Below are positions 49,895-62,040 of a stretch of 64,000 bases of DNA, piece by piece. Each line of letters opens with the position of its first letter. The first letter of the stretch is position 1. The stretch is taken from assembly GCA_009617715.1 (NCBI GenBank), contig VTFK01000249.1, positions 1 to 64,000 of the forward strand, read 5' to 3'. The stretch comes from Plectrocnemia conspersa. Lineage: Eukaryota; Arthropoda; Insecta; Trichoptera; Polycentropodidae. Below the pieces are notes generated by a model. It saw only the letters and a program-made list of their open reading frames with translations, was not told the origin of the DNA and searched no databases. The translations under genes and the position numbers were made by a program.

Positions 49895-50908
49895 TGCCTG
49901 CACTACACTCTCTGGAGTTGGCCAAGGATGACCAAGGATGGATAATATAGTGGGTTACTTCGGTCGAGTTCGGTTCTGTCCGCTCTAAAATCTCTCGGAA
50001 GCTGTCCGAGGTTACCGAGAACGGGAGGTAAAGTAAGGGTAATTCAGTCGACTTGGCCCGCTTCAAGCGCTTTCGAACATTGTCGGCAAAAAGTCCGAAG
50101 TCGGAGCTGCTCTTTCGAGCGCGAGCGGTGAGAGTTAAGTGACGAAAATGAGAGAGATAATGATATGGTGTTTCGCAAACTGAAATAGAACGAGTAACGG
50201 TGCAATTTCAGTATGCGCGTAGGCGTCCTATGGTCAACACGCATGTTGAGCGCTACATTGTGGTCACGTGGTCAAGCTATAATATCACATGCTTATCGGG
50301 GACTTCAAAGACTTTTACTGACATCTTTTAATATTTTAGGGCACCAAAAGGGATTAATTATATTTTTGATGGCATATTCTTCTAACAGATATCGTTATTA
50401 TATTTTTTTTAATATAAAATTAAATAATTAAAAAATAATTATTGGTACTTGATTTTGTTAAAAAAAATCGTTTCGAATATCCTTATGGATTTTCCTAGAT
50501 CGGTTTATATAAATGTCACACCATAACGAATTCTTATTTAGAATCAATGGCGACAAATTCTAGGATAGTCACAGATGTTGTGTTCGTATTCTGAAGTATC
50601 ATTTTTATGCCTTATGGCATTTTGCAAAAGCCGACAAAGATTTTGCGTAAATTGAATATTTACGACCGAAAAGTTTTCACTGATATTGTATTGGTGAGTG
50701 CCCACACAAACTTTTATAATTATCAATAGCGTAATTTTGATAATATGACAATTTAAAAATTGCAATTATTTGGCACATTTTTCGATCGCGCGCAAATATA
50801 CCGGCTGTACGTGACAGAAGCCGCCGTCCGGACGACATATGAAATTTGCGACAGCGTGGTCGCTTACTCGAAGTCGTAGGTCTCAGCCGACTGTTGAAAC
50901 TTTGGTTA
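49895..50908. mobile_element. PIF/Harbinger-like non-autonomous element, copy 3 (right end lost)
   Basis: Starts TGCCTGCACTACACTCTCTG after TAA (49892-49894) and follows copy 2 closely through tctctcggaagctgtccgag, cagatatcgttattatattt, tctaggatagtcacagatgt and cgaagtcgtaggtctcagcc. Homology stops at about 50908, before the right inverted repeat. Compared with copy 2 it has small indels (for example it lacks part of the segment at 45720-45750). Confidence 0.85.
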
Positions 50909-52044
50909 GGCATAAGAGCTTTTAAAAATATACAAATTGGCTTCGTTGTAACTTTAACAGACTGAAACTGTACGTCTCGCGATTGTTTTTCTTTAGTTTA
51001 AATCAGTATGTTTTTAAATTTATTATATATTAAAAAAACTTTTATGATTTTACACAATAATTTAAGAACATGTTTGAATATTAAAAATAAGCTTTTATTT
51101 TTATCTGTATACTAAAATAAATTTTGCTGCTATCGATGAAAGTATTACTCGGGGTTATTTTTTCACCACAAAACAATGTCAATGTTTTGATTTATTACTA
51201 GTCAATGTTTCGCATAAATATGCACTTGTATAGCTTTGCTCTTATAACTTTTCACTTTGATTAACCCAAAATAAAGCTAGAGTTATAGTCTCATTTTTTT
51301 TGTTTATATGAAGAATCTCGTGATAATTATATCAATTGTTCGTTTAGAAAAGTTGTCAATTAAAATGCATCACATTGTTAATCGAAAAATGGATTTGCAC
51401 TATGCAAAGTTTGTGAAATCAAAATATTTTAAATAATATAAAATTGCATTATCAAATTTAGTAAAAATATTTATGTATTATATACTTTAATATCATTTCT
51501 GGTGTAGAAGTCATTTTTTTAAAGAAAACATGGCAAACGTATTATTTTGTAATTGGAAATTTCCATTCCTATATTTTTTTATGAATGCTTTAAAAAATAT
51601 AGGAAATTTTCATTTCAATTTTTTTTCTATGAATGTATTTTTAAGTCAGTCTATAGATTTGTAATATATGCGTTTAATAATTTAAATTACTAAATTTTTT
51701 TAAAACATAATTTAAAATTTATAGTTAATAAATAATCTGGTCTCTTCTTTGTGGTTTCATCAATAAACATTGCAATATTACCTTAAGGTTTGAAAGCTCA
51801 TTGATTCACTTTGAACGAAATACCCAACGTATTTAGTATAGTAGTGAGGTGTATTGAAGTTTCAAAACGACCTACTTTTTTGAAAGGATCATTTCTGATG
51901 TAATTTATAACTTTTATGTAAATTTTGAGATGTTCCTCACTCACATATGTTGACACAAAAAAAGCACAACTGCCTTGTAAAGCATTCAGTGTATCCAATT
52001 AACTTCGGGGTGGTTTATTAGCAATCAATATCTCTGACTATTTA
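50909..52044. other. AT-rich intergenic DNA
   Basis: No gene recognised. A small inverted pair (cctatatttttt / aaaaaatatagg, 51570-51603) and the repeated word tatgaatg lie around 51570-51640. Confidence 0.35.
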
Positions 52045-52098
52045 TTCAATGCAGGTATTTCACCTAATGACGACATTAGGTGGAATACCATCATTGAA
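52045..52098. repeat. 54-base near-perfect hairpin
   Basis: ttcaatg (52045-52051) pairs with cattgaa (52092-52098). After a small internal bulge, ggtatttcacctaatg (52054-52069) pairs with cattaggtggaatacc (52074-52089) with one mismatch (a G:T wobble in RNA), leaving a 4-base loop. It could be a small foldback repeat or an RNA hairpin. Its loop is shorter than is usual for microRNA precursors. Confidence 0.6.
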
Positions 52099-52559
52099 AA
52101 ATAGATCGATAAATAAATTTAAAAATATAAAAATAAAAATAGGATCGTCAAAATGAAAAACGATTTTATAAAAAAATGTGAATTGTATTAAAAAAATTCA
52201 TTGGACATGGCTTTAGCAAAACTTTTTACAAAATGACATTCAAGATTCAAGGTAGATATTTTTAGTCCCTCTTTAAACTATATTTTAACGATTTACGTAT
52301 TAGAAGCGTTAGCATTATGTTTTAAATTCTACTTATATATATAGTTTCACATTATGTTTTATGTCGAAGATTATGGCATACAAGTGGTAGTGTTTTAATT
52401 TTAGATTCATCCTACTAATAAAATATAAAAGTATTTAAAATTGTTGATTTAACTAGACTAGGAAATAATTTATTAATTTGTGTACATAAATCACACATGT
52501 GTTAAGGGTGTTGTCAAATAAATAATTCGCCATTATCCATATTTAGAATTATAATCGTA

Positions 52560-52860
52560 ATCTTTCGCCAGCTTCGAACTTCTATGCATAAATTTATGCA
52601 ATAATTTTCCGGATGGAAAACCCGCCAAGTTTCCGTCACCCCGGGGCTGTTCCGAAAGAATAGTTGTGAAAAACTTGTATTTTCAAAAGTAGCAGCACTA
52701 ACCGCGAGCGATACACGATCTCTCGCCAGAACTAAACTTTGACACATTCGCCGCAACTCTGTTCGCCGATTGTTTGAACGAGATTGTCGCCTCTATAATG
52801 AAGTGAACTCTCGAGGTTTATGAACTTCTCCGCCTATTGTTATTCACTATTCCAATACCT
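52560..52860. other. GC-richer single-copy island
   Basis: Patch with cgtcaccccggggctgttcc and ccgcgagcgatacacgatct. No convincing ORF or repeat ends. Candidate regulatory DNA. Confidence 0.3.
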
Positions 52861-53209
52861 ATATTATATAGAGAAATGCGACTAAAACGAATTCACGTAT
52901 TAGCAAACGCTCGTCACATCCGTGTAATACTAGAATATATATACCGTGAGTCTCTAGAATCGGTGTTGAGAATATTCTGTCTGAACTATGCATTCAGTTA
53001 CATCACGTTTGTCTTTAATGTTATAGTATTTTCCGTATTAAATAATATAAGTATACTACATACTTACTGTATTTAAAAAAAATATTCTTGGGTCTTCTCA
53101 CATTTTATGTTTTTTATTATTTGTGATATATTGATAAATACGTTGCAAGATTATTTAATATATACATATGGTCTATCGCACAAATAAATGCATTTATTAT
53201 GAAGGCGCA

Positions 53210-53430
53210 ACTTTTGTCATCCACCTAAATCTTAAAAGCCGGCCATAGAGTGTGTAGTTCTCGTCGCGTTATCTCGTTTCGCTAATTACTGTCTTGCCAG
53301 GATCTGTGCAGCATCACGCCTCTCCCAGAGAGCCTCCGAAATGGTCCGGCTTTTGTCAACCCCCAGTCTTAGCTAAATTGCTTCATAAAATGTGGAAATA
53401 AAGACTTGACGCGACTGCTAGCTGCTAGCT
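53210..53430. other. GC-richer single-copy island
   Basis: Patch with cgtcgcgttatctcgtttcg, gcctctcccagagagcctcc and a gctagctgctagct repeat. No ORF. Candidate regulatory DNA. Confidence 0.3.
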
Positions 53431-54536
53431 CCCCGAAAAGACTTTGCAAAAATGAGTGGTCGGGTGCTATTAAATGCTTGTGACTTTAAAGCTAAACTAA
53501 CCATTAATTAGAACATTTAATTAATGTATATATTATAGAAATAATTATTTTTTAATAAAATAGACCATTGTAAAGTAATTTGAAAGATACGTATTATAGG
53601 CATTCAAAATATTAAGAGATAGTAAATCAATGTATGTTTTAAAATATTGTGCTTTTTTAGTGTTTAAGAACATAGTTATTCTAGTCTTAAAATTTTATTA
53701 ATTTCGATAATTTAGCCCTATTATCAAATAAAATTTATTACTAGTCGATAAAAACAATTATTATTTATCATTTCACAAAGAAACAGATTTTTTAAGTCTT
53801 AGCTAACATACAATACTACATATTATAATTACAATCATAATAAGTAAAGCATATACATTTTGAACATATTGTTCGATTTCTTCGTCACTCTTTTATTACA
53901 TTTAGTAATGCACACGCAGCAATTATTCTCTATTCTATTTGTGAGTTTTACAAATTTTCGAACAATGTCCGAACATCATTTGTGAATTGGTAATAGATCT
54001 TTTCGATGCATGTTATTGTTTGCTACATGGCAAACCAATGCAAAAAAAGGTTGCCTAGCGACTACTTGCTTGATCACACATAAAAAAATACTTGGAAACG
54101 TCATAGAATACATAAGATACGCCTTATATAGATCAAATATATTTCTTTTACTTTAAGTAGCTAACATATTATTTTAAGAAGTGCAGGACCGAAAAATTGT
54201 GTGGACCGATTTTTTGCTATGAAAAAAGTTAAACCAACAACTAAATCTGCGTATATGATACCACTCTATTAAACCAATTGTATATTTTCTGGGTGGTTCT
54301 TTATAAGCGAAACCATTTTGATCGCCTACCGATGATGATTAAGGATAGGTATAAAATGCTTAAAAGACAATGCGTCTTGAAAACTATAAATACATTTTAT
54401 AAGTATTAGTTTTAGTTAGGCTTAAAAACATTATTTTTTGTAAGACTTCATTTCTTTCACTTTCTTGATGTTTTGTAATGTATAGTCCATCCAAGATATA
54501 AACGCTCATTACTACAGTATTGGTGAGAGAATATAA
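53431..54536. other. AT-rich intergenic DNA
   Basis: No gene or transposon recognised. Confidence 0.35.
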
Positions 54537-54866
54537 TAGGGTGACCATGTAAAATTTAACGTACAATTAATTTTTCTATTTTAATTTAATTTGTTGAATA
54601 TGATGTAAAATATCACTTTCTTACTTATTTAATTTATTTATATACAGATAGCAGTTTTGGAATCACTAAATCATGATAGCAGTTTTGGAATCACTATCCA
54701 GGTTAAATATCTGTTTAATATAATATTAAAAAAAAAAATACCAATAGAATATTACAGGAATTGTTTTATTCATTACAAAATAACACAACATGACAATAAT
54801 TTAAAATAAAAATATAACATATTATATTTTTTAATTCAAATCCAACGTATGGTCACCATACCCTTA
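54537..54866. mobile_element. Possible MITE with GGTGACCAT ends
   Basis: tagggtgaccatgtaaaatt at the left and, at the right, the reverse complement of agggtatggtgaccatacgt form an imperfect inverted pair about 330 bp apart, sharing GGTGACCAT. The interior is AT-rich with a short direct repeat. The ends differ by a small insertion and I see no clear target duplication, so the call is tentative. Confidence 0.4.
54647..54696. repeat. 28-bp-period direct duplication
   Basis: gatagcagttttggaatcac plus ta occurs at 54647-54668 and 54675-54696, identical over 22 bp. Confidence 0.9.
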
Positions 54867-55959
54867 AAACAGCCATAATTTAGTACTAATAACGTTCTCC
54901 TATCAGTGTAAACAAATTCGCGGAAAACTGTATATGTATGCATGCATGCGTACACGCATCCTTGTTTCCAACACAACGATGATGAGCGTTAACATCTTGG
55001 ACGGACTACCTTTGTTAAATTGTCGTTATTTTCTGAAAAATTACGCAAGAACCTCTACAGTAGTTCTTCTTTACATTATAATATCGTATAAATACTCAAT
55101 TATTATATAAATTTTTCATCTGTATTATGACCATATTGAAATCAGGTCCTTTAAAAAATAATCCTGCAATTTGCCAAGTTAATATTAAAATATTATATTA
55201 TAAATTTTACTAAAAAATATTATTTAAATGTTTATATCATAGTTAAACATATAAATTTAATTTAAAAACGAGTTTTAAAATATTTTATTTCATTTTATTA
55301 CAAAAATAAGTAAAGTAAATTTTACTAGCTTCACTGAAAACCTTAATTTCTTTATTTAATATTGTAGTTTATTTTATAGTTATTACGTACAACGTAATAT
55401 TCTACGTCTTTCATTTTAAACTGCAATTTTTATTTGAAGAAAAATTTTATTTTACTCAGCAAGACTTTCCAGCGACGTATTGACTTGAATTACATAAAAT
55501 GTGTACTGAGATAAATTACTGAAAACCTAACAATTAATTAATAAAATTTAAAATTGTAAATACATACAAAATTATATAACAATTTTTAAGTAACTTTTAC
55601 GTATTTTAAATTTCCGCATATAATTGGCTATTTATCGATATAGAAATTACTATCTACAACTAAAAATAAAAAGATAATATGTAATAATCCTAAATTTTAT
55701 TTATTGATAGTACTATTTAAGTCAGGGCTGTCATGTATAGTTAAATATATCAAATCACCTCATTTTTATATTATTGTACTATATAATTTCATAAAATATA
55801 ACATATAATACAAATATACTTTAACTGTCATTAGTTTATAACCGTTATCATGCTAACAATTATGTTATTAGCCACAATATAATAAAAATATATTATAAAA
55901 CAATAATGTTAACAATTTAGAAAAGAAAATTTAAGAAAATTTACAATCTTAGAGAGAGA
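54867..55959. other. Very AT-rich intergenic DNA
   Basis: Nothing recognised. Confidence 0.4.
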
Positions 55960-56090
55960 AAAAAATAATGGATTAAGTGTTAATTTATATATATTAAGCT
56001 GAAGCTCTGGAAACATTAAAATGTGCAGTTTAACCTCTAAAGCAAGAGGTTCTTTAATATTTTCCTTAAATTTAAATCCTACACAATTTT
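55960..56090 (-). repeat. Dispersed repeat fragment related to 62960-63080
   Basis: aataatggattaagtgttaa through gaaacattaaaatgtgcagt and ttaaatttaaat aligns with aatcatggattaagtaataa through gaaccattaaaatgtatttt at 62975-63065. The second copy lies directly downstream (minus sense) of a Jockey LINE remnant, so both may be decayed 3' parts of that LINE family. Confidence 0.5.
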
Positions 56091-56539
56091 TTTATGTTGA
56101 GAAAAATATTTTTAAAATGCAATTGTATTGATCTCATCAAGTCCAATAAGTTAGTTGCTATTTGTATATTACATACATATAAATCAAATATATTTTTAAT
56201 ATTAACCCTATAATTATATGATATATATATATTGAAATAGTATGTTAAAAATATTAAAAAAATAAATACAGAATATATATTTATTATTTTGATTGCGTTA
56301 CGTATACTTATTTTCATATGATTTTAGTGAATTAAATTCATGACAAAGAACACGCGTTATAATTCATCAATTCATGACACATCCATTCATAACATTCACT
56401 GAATAAAAAATAGTCTAGACTGCATAAATAATCGGCACTATTCAACAAAATTGAAAAAATAAAATTGAACTTAATTGAATTGTCATGTTAATGAAATTAC
56501 TGCACTATGGATAATAAACGGTACGACATCTGCGTAAGC
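56091..56539. other. AT-rich intergenic DNA
   Basis: Nothing recognised; the 81-codon minus ORF is AT-driven hydrophobic sequence. Confidence 0.4.
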
Positions 56540-56770
56540 AAACCGCACGGTTTATTTATGAGCCGGCGTTGACAGACTGAGCATTATGTTTAAAAAATGG
56601 TTTAAAAGCACACATACAATTATTTATGGTGCTGAAAATATGCTGAGAGGGGTCCGCGGCCGCGCCCCACGGGTTTACAAACGGCGGGGTGATTGATGAT
56701 CATTCCAGAGACCCGCGGGTCAAGTACCCGAGACGCAGGCTTCCTAGACAGCTATTAACGTAACATTTGT
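56540..56770. other. GC-richer single-copy island
   Basis: Contains the most GC-rich short patch outside repeats (ggggtccgcggccgcgcccc, gacccgcgggtcaagtaccc). It has a gacccgcgggtc palindrome and a tgattgatgatcatt motif that fits a PBC/homeodomain-type site. No ORF. Confidence 0.33.
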
Positions 56771-56787
56771 CTTCCACTATTACGATA

Positions 56788-57576
56788 CAGGGTGTCTTAA
56801 AAATGTACCCTTTCATTCGTTAATTATAACAGAGAATATGAAACTGGAATAGTTCATTTAAGTGAATATATAAATCAAATAAAAAATGAGTTTAGTCAGA
56901 GAAATGTTCAATTTTTATAGCAATATAAAAAAACAATGAAAAATACTGCCTTACTGATTATTAAAAATACAATTTGTACTACTTAGATATATCAAGCTTA
57001 GAGACCAAAGGGGTGTGACTGTAATCAAAATATATGCTGAAAATCTGGTAATAATATATTAAATACCACATATATGTATTGAAGCGTAGCTGCCGTTATC
57101 AGACGGTGGAGTCAAAATAGCTGGTCTTGAAAGTCGAGTCTTTTCCGGAGTGCTGGCGAAATATTGTCAGCTGAACTATCTGATTATGTGTCTCGTGCTG
57201 GACACACAATTGTGTCACAATTTTCATATTATTAATTCAAGATAGCTCTGGCAAATAGCAGATGAGGATGTTGGTGGGCCAATTGCATTGATTTTTGGGC
57301 ACACATACAAAATATGTCAACGCCCTAAAAGTAAAATTTTCAAATGATCACTTTCAGCGATCGTTACCATAGGGGTAAAAATAACATTAGTCTTTTTGCG
57401 CAGGGTAAAACGTATTATCTATCGCGCATTTTAACACAAAAATATATTATTTCCGGTGGGTGTGTATAAGTGAATCACGCTTTTGGACGAATGTGATTGG
57501 TGGTTTAAGAAATATAAACAAATATTACAAGAATTGTTTATTTTCGAACTCTCTTTTACTTGTTAGGTACACCCTG
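56788..57576. mobile_element. TA-flanked DNA element (mariner-like ends), copy B of a repeat family
   Basis: CAGGGTGT at 56788 and ACACCCTG ending at 57576 form an inverted repeat (8 bp perfect, extending loosely through ttaaaaatgtaccc / ggtac). TA lies on both sides (56786-56787 and 57577-57578). CAGGGTGT ends with TA duplications are common among mariner-type MITEs. The 789-bp interior is homologous to 42980-43660. No transposase is recognised. Confidence 0.65.
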
Positions 57577-57578
57577 TA

Positions 57579-58649
57579 GCCTAAAATTTTCGTAAGAATG
57601 ACCTCTAAATTATTTTTTCATGTGGTTGGAATCCCAACAAATTGAAAACATTTTTTAGAGATTAAGCAACGATCTGCTTCCAGGTGATTACTGCCGTGAT
57701 ACACCGCGAATCTGCGCAGGAGTTGCTCGTTATTAGCTCTGGCACTTGTTTTTATGACTTTTATACAATATATAATATATTAACCACTCGAGTTAAGTAC
57801 ATCTTCTGTATATAATTGTTAATTATAAGTGGATGGTTGTTATTTATAAGTGTTTTTGAGTATGAGTTTTTTATTTGTGGTCTTTTATAAAATTTCGCTT
57901 AAGACAAGTATTAAAATTTACATTCAATAATATTTTTATAGCTTAATATTATAATGCTAATACATATAAAAAATATTTTGTATAGAAAACGCTCTCTTTT
58001 TATAACATATTGGTATTGCGGCAATGTTAGCAAACCTTTTAGAACAAAGCAAAAAAACTTGTTTTTTTACTCTCTTAGGAAGCTGAAAGTTTTTGCCTTA
58101 CAGTGTTATTTTATTTACCTAATATCAGGTACAATTTATTTAGTTTTTGAGAAAAGAGTTAAAGATATTAGTGATTTTAACTTAAATTATTATAAAATAA
58201 AATAATTTTAAAGTAAGGAACACATATACGTTCATTTTGTAATAATCACTTTAATCAAAGTTTCCATGATTTGCGTTGAAATACGCGTATATTATAAAAT
58301 AAACTTTTTTTTTAAACATTGATGCAGTAATATCCTGTCTTCATTAGGTATCTAAAAATCATAGTTCACACCTCCTAAGTTATAATAGATATTTAATTGT
58401 GACAATTTGTTTTAACTCCTACACAAAATCGTTTTTTTTTATATATGTAAATATATATTATTGAAATTGTATTATTATCTAAAATAAAAAAGATTATATT
58501 TAGCAGGAGCTTAATATAGAAATTCATTATGACTTTAACCACAATTAAATAATATATAAAATCAAGAAAGAGCGTCACGTGTCTTATGAATTTCACTCTG
58601 AGTCATGAATTTAAACCCGTTTACAATAAAACCGCGTCGAAACGAAATA
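57579..58649. other. AT-rich intergenic DNA
   Basis: The 83-codon ORF at 57954-58205 has no recognisable content. No repeats identified. Confidence 0.35.
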
Positions 58650-59050
58650 GCAACTTAATTTATGCTAACTAACGATGCCGATTTAAATTGCAAATCTCTC
58701 CCTTCTCATGCTTGTTCCTTCTTATACGCTAAATATGTACTTGCATACATACATTCATATATACGAAACACATAAGCATTAGACCTGAGAAACTAACTAC
58801 ACTAGCAGTTAATCTTCTCCTTAAAGTTCCTTCACCGGAGAGAGCGAAATTATTTTCTATATTTTTGTATATCCGAATGTTATCAAGTCTTAAAAGAAGC
58901 GATTATCCCCGTGAGATATTGAGCAGCAGTGCCATCAGAGATCGTGTTCTCTCCCGTTTAATGGATGTCGTCTAATATAGTTTAAGGGTTTAAGAGAAAA
59001 ATTTCAACGTCTCTCTTTCTCCCTTTCCTTGTATGAAATACTGTAAATGT
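58650..59050. other. GC-richer island upstream of the transporter gene
   Basis: Balanced sequence 400-800 bp upstream of the transporter start codon (aagttccttcaccggagaga, gcgattatccccgtgagata, gccatcagagatcgtgttct). No ORF. It could contain the promoter or a 5' untranslated exon of the transporter gene; I cannot locate a start site. Confidence 0.35.
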
Positions 59051-59455
59051 ATATTTTTACGTGTAATGGAATCAATTACTCTTTGCCAACTGACAACTGT
59101 TACACACGGATGCATTTCAAAGTAAAATAATTTAATTTTATTTATATAATCGGAATATTTTTATTTAATACGGTATTAAAATCGCATTAAAGGCATATTT
59201 TTATTTACCTTATCTCTTTAATGGCAATGAATATTAATATTACTTTATGTTTTGTTCAAATAAACGAACAGTTTTAACATTATCAGATTTTCTTTGTTGA
59301 ATAATATAATATGATAACATATCTTATCTATGATTCAGTTAAAACGTCAATTAACTACTGTGATGAGTTGACGACGGTTGTGTTCACATAAATGAACACA
59401 CTTTTAGTGAAAACAATGACAATAGTGCAGTGATATATTTTTATAATAAACAAAA

Positions 59456-59545
59456 ATGATGCAACCAATGAATAAACAACCCAAAATGGTTCCACCAGAT
59501 GGTGGCTGGGGTTGGGTTATTGTTTTTGGAGTTGCTCTTACTAAT
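59456..59545 (+). CDS. Monocarboxylate transporter (SLC16/MCT-like), first coding exon
   Basis: ATG at 59456 lies in a good insect context (aacaaaaATG), with a second ATG directly after it. The exon encodes MMQPMNKQPKMVPPDGG, then WGWVIVFGVALTN. DGGWGW at the start of transmembrane helix 1 is the signature of the monocarboxylate transporter family: 12-helix major facilitator proteins that move lactate, pyruvate or related monocarboxylates with protons across the plasma membrane. The exon ends in phase 0 at a gtaagc donor. The intron to the next exon is 633 bp. The 5' UTR presumably covers the sequence from about 59330, with no clear TATA box. The specific substrate cannot be told from this part. 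Confidence 0.9.
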
Positions 59546-60178
59546 GTAAGCATAAATATTCTATATGTTATTTATTAAATTGTATCAGAACAATATGACC
59601 TTAACGTGACTTTACTCGTCATAACCAAATAGATAATATCTGAATATCGTGTATCTACAAAAGTATCAAGCATCAGAAGAAGCCAGATATGTACTTAGAT
59701 TCTAAGTAGATAAGCCCTTTTGAAAAAAATATATGTTTATAGATAAGCGCCTTTAATACAACTCTTTATTCTGGAAATTAATCTTTTGTCTTTTAGGTAC
59801 TCTTTAATGTATCATTTTTTATTAGATCATAGGTCACACAATTTTCTAAATTTAGCTTATGCAAAGCCTTGTTTTTTAATAAATTTTATTACACAATGAA
59901 ACCTTGTGTATGTATATACAATATCGTGGGCCGAATTTTACTTTATATTAGTAGTGATGTCTTCTGTTACCCATACTCATTAGCTAGCCATATGTGATCC
60001 ATATGGTTATTCTCTTTAACATCAAAAAATATGATATGTATGTTTTAAATACAGTTGAATTTTTTTTAATAAAGAAACACAAAGTTTAAAATAAAATTTT
60101 AATGAATAGTTTGAGTGCAACCGTATTTAAATATCATATATTATATATTTTTAACTGTACTTCGGCTTAAATTTATAG
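59546..60178 (+). other. First intron (between coding exons) of the transporter gene
   Basis: A GTAAGC donor at 59546 and a TTTATAG acceptor ending at 60178 define a 633-bp AT-rich intron with no feature of its own recognised. Confidence 0.8.
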
Positions 60179-60449
60179 ACTTTCAATCAATCTCTACTAT
60201 CCATCTACGGTTTGATCTTCGGCGAAAAGTTGGTAGAAATGGGCGAAAACACTGTTGGTGCGGCTCTTGTCGGAAACATTATGTTAGTGGTGACCAACTT
60301 TGCTGGCTTAATAGCTGGTCCAGCTCTGAAGTATTATTCTTCGAGGCAAGTTGCTATGGTGGCAAGTTTGTTGTCAGGCATGGGGATGATCGGGGCAAGT
60401 TATGCCACCACTTCTTGGCACTTCATCGCAACGTATAGCGTTTTTACAG
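60179..60449 (+). CDS. Monocarboxylate transporter (SLC16/MCT-like), second coding exon
   Basis: Continues the frame as TFNQSLLSIYGLIFGEKL, so the junction reads ALTN-TFNQSLLS, as expected for insect family members. After a short loop (VEMGENTVGAALVGN) it covers hydrophobic segments consistent with helices 2-4: NIMLVVTNFAGLIAGPAL, VAMVASLLSGMGMIGASYA and WHFIATYSVFT. The charged loop after helix 2 has YYSSRQ where the family carries a D/N-R-[FY]G-x-R-type motif, so that element is diverged. The exon ends after the first base of a Gly codon at a consensus donor (ACAG|GTGAGT). No further transporter exon is found before the end of the window, so the gene continues to the right. Confidence 0.9.
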
Positions 60450-61319
60450 GTGAGTGTATTTAGCTTTAAACGTAAATTTAATATTAAATGATTAAATGTT
60501 TTGATATCAGTAATTGTGAATCAATAGTCATTGTACGATAAGCAATAAACCGGTTAACAGTTTTGAACTTGAATCATCAACAATATTTACTCTAAGAGCT
60601 CTCCTCATTAAATATTGTCCCTGAATGTATTCATGATCACTTGGCGTATCGACTTTATTTTAATATATAATGTAGTATATTGTATTTTAAAAATCATATA
60701 TTTAATAAACGAAATCTTCATATTGAGTTTATTTAAAATTAGCTACTTTTTATGTGACTATATATTATTATATTATTATTTAGGTCAAATATCATATTTT
60801 ATTACTACAATTTAGAAAATATTCGCATGCTCTTGACTAAAATTTATGGTACTTGTGTGTTATCATAAGATTACAAAAAAAAAACATTGATATCATCATA
60901 TTTAAACAAAAACATTGAGAATAATAATTAATATTTAGTTTGAAGTGTTTATTATAGATTAACTATATATCTGTATATGTGTATGTATATACTAGGTATA
61001 GATACATCGTCTTAAAAAAATTCACAAAATACCTTTTTAATATACTCCCAAAATATATGTCGCATTTTTACTAAAAAATCACATAAACATGCTGATTTAT
61101 ATATGTATGATATTAAATATAATTGTATATTATTTTTTTTAAATTTATTATCAAATAATGTTTAAAGCGTTGATGAAAAAATATTCCGATAATTCCCTTT
61201 TCACATCGTCTGCATTTTCATTTTTTTTTCATCGAAAAAGTGTTGCATCGATCGAAATAAATGGTAATCAGAATGAGTAAGGTGGATAATGTTGAACATT
61301 TTAGTCTAATTCCTTAATG
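60450..61319 (+). other. Second intron of the transporter gene, AT-rich start
   Basis: AT-rich with no recognised element until the mariner remnant at 61320. The intron runs to or beyond the window edge, so it exceeds 3.5 kb. Confidence 0.6.
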
Positions 61320-61800
61320 TTGTCGAGAGTCAATATCGTTACACGAGGGCACAAATTGTCATGTAGTAGAAATATTCAGGTATTTCTTCACTTTCTTGTA
61401 CACAACGATCTAGTTCATCACAATTAAAGCTGGTTGTTATTGTTTGGCCAGGTTCTAAAGTTTCATAATGCACAATTCCTTTGTAATTCCAGCATATACA
61501 CATGACTTCAAGGTAGAATTTGCTACTTGACATTCGTATAACCACTGACTTCTACGACGATTGTTATCGTGGAACACCCATTTTTCATCTCTGGTTATCA
61601 AATGATTAAGAAAAGCCGATCAAGAAGCTCTTAAAATATGTAGATATTTGGTTTTTTTTTCGAGCACCAAGCCTTCCAAATTTTCTTTACTGATTTAGTT
61701 TATTTACCAACTGCAGCCAGGACATTATCGTTTAGCTTCAGATTTGCTGGATCACATCATATTTGACATTTGTAAATATCTAATAAATCCGTAGTTACTG
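61320..61800 (-). pseudogene. mariner transposase remnant in the transporter intron
   Basis: On the minus strand, FLNHLITRDEKWVFHDNNRR and then RSQWLYE (61535-61620) match the mariner block around the first catalytic Asp (TGDEKW). YKGIVHYETLEPGQTI (61425-61480) matches the following WDWKG...YELLPPGQTI segment. SFNCDELDRCVQE follows. The upstream part (KAWCSKKK..., LHILRAS) fits the preceding region with frame changes, and the HDNARPH and third-Asp blocks are missing. It is in antisense orientation to the transporter. Inverted repeats were not found. Confidence 0.82.
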
Positions 61801-61977
61801 ATTTTTATGAAAAAAAGATGAATTATGCAATATTTTTTAATAAACAATCATAAATTATGATAACATCCACGTCATAATATTTTCTTAAATATTGATTTAA
61901 GGGTTTAAAATAAATCATATGTATGTAAATTGATCTACTTTTTATTATTAATCTACTTAATGCACCAAAATATTTAA

Positions 61978-62040
61978 TGAAATGCGTGACAAATATACTT
62001 GTTCGGTAAGTCACAATTGCTAATAACGAGTTTATAGCAG
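61978..62040. repeat. Dispersed repeat, copy related to 2812-2890
   Basis: gcgtgacaaatatacttgtt followed by taagtcacaattg matches the segment at 2812-2850 with few substitutions, and ends in ttatagcag versus attagcag. Class unknown. Confidence 0.4.
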
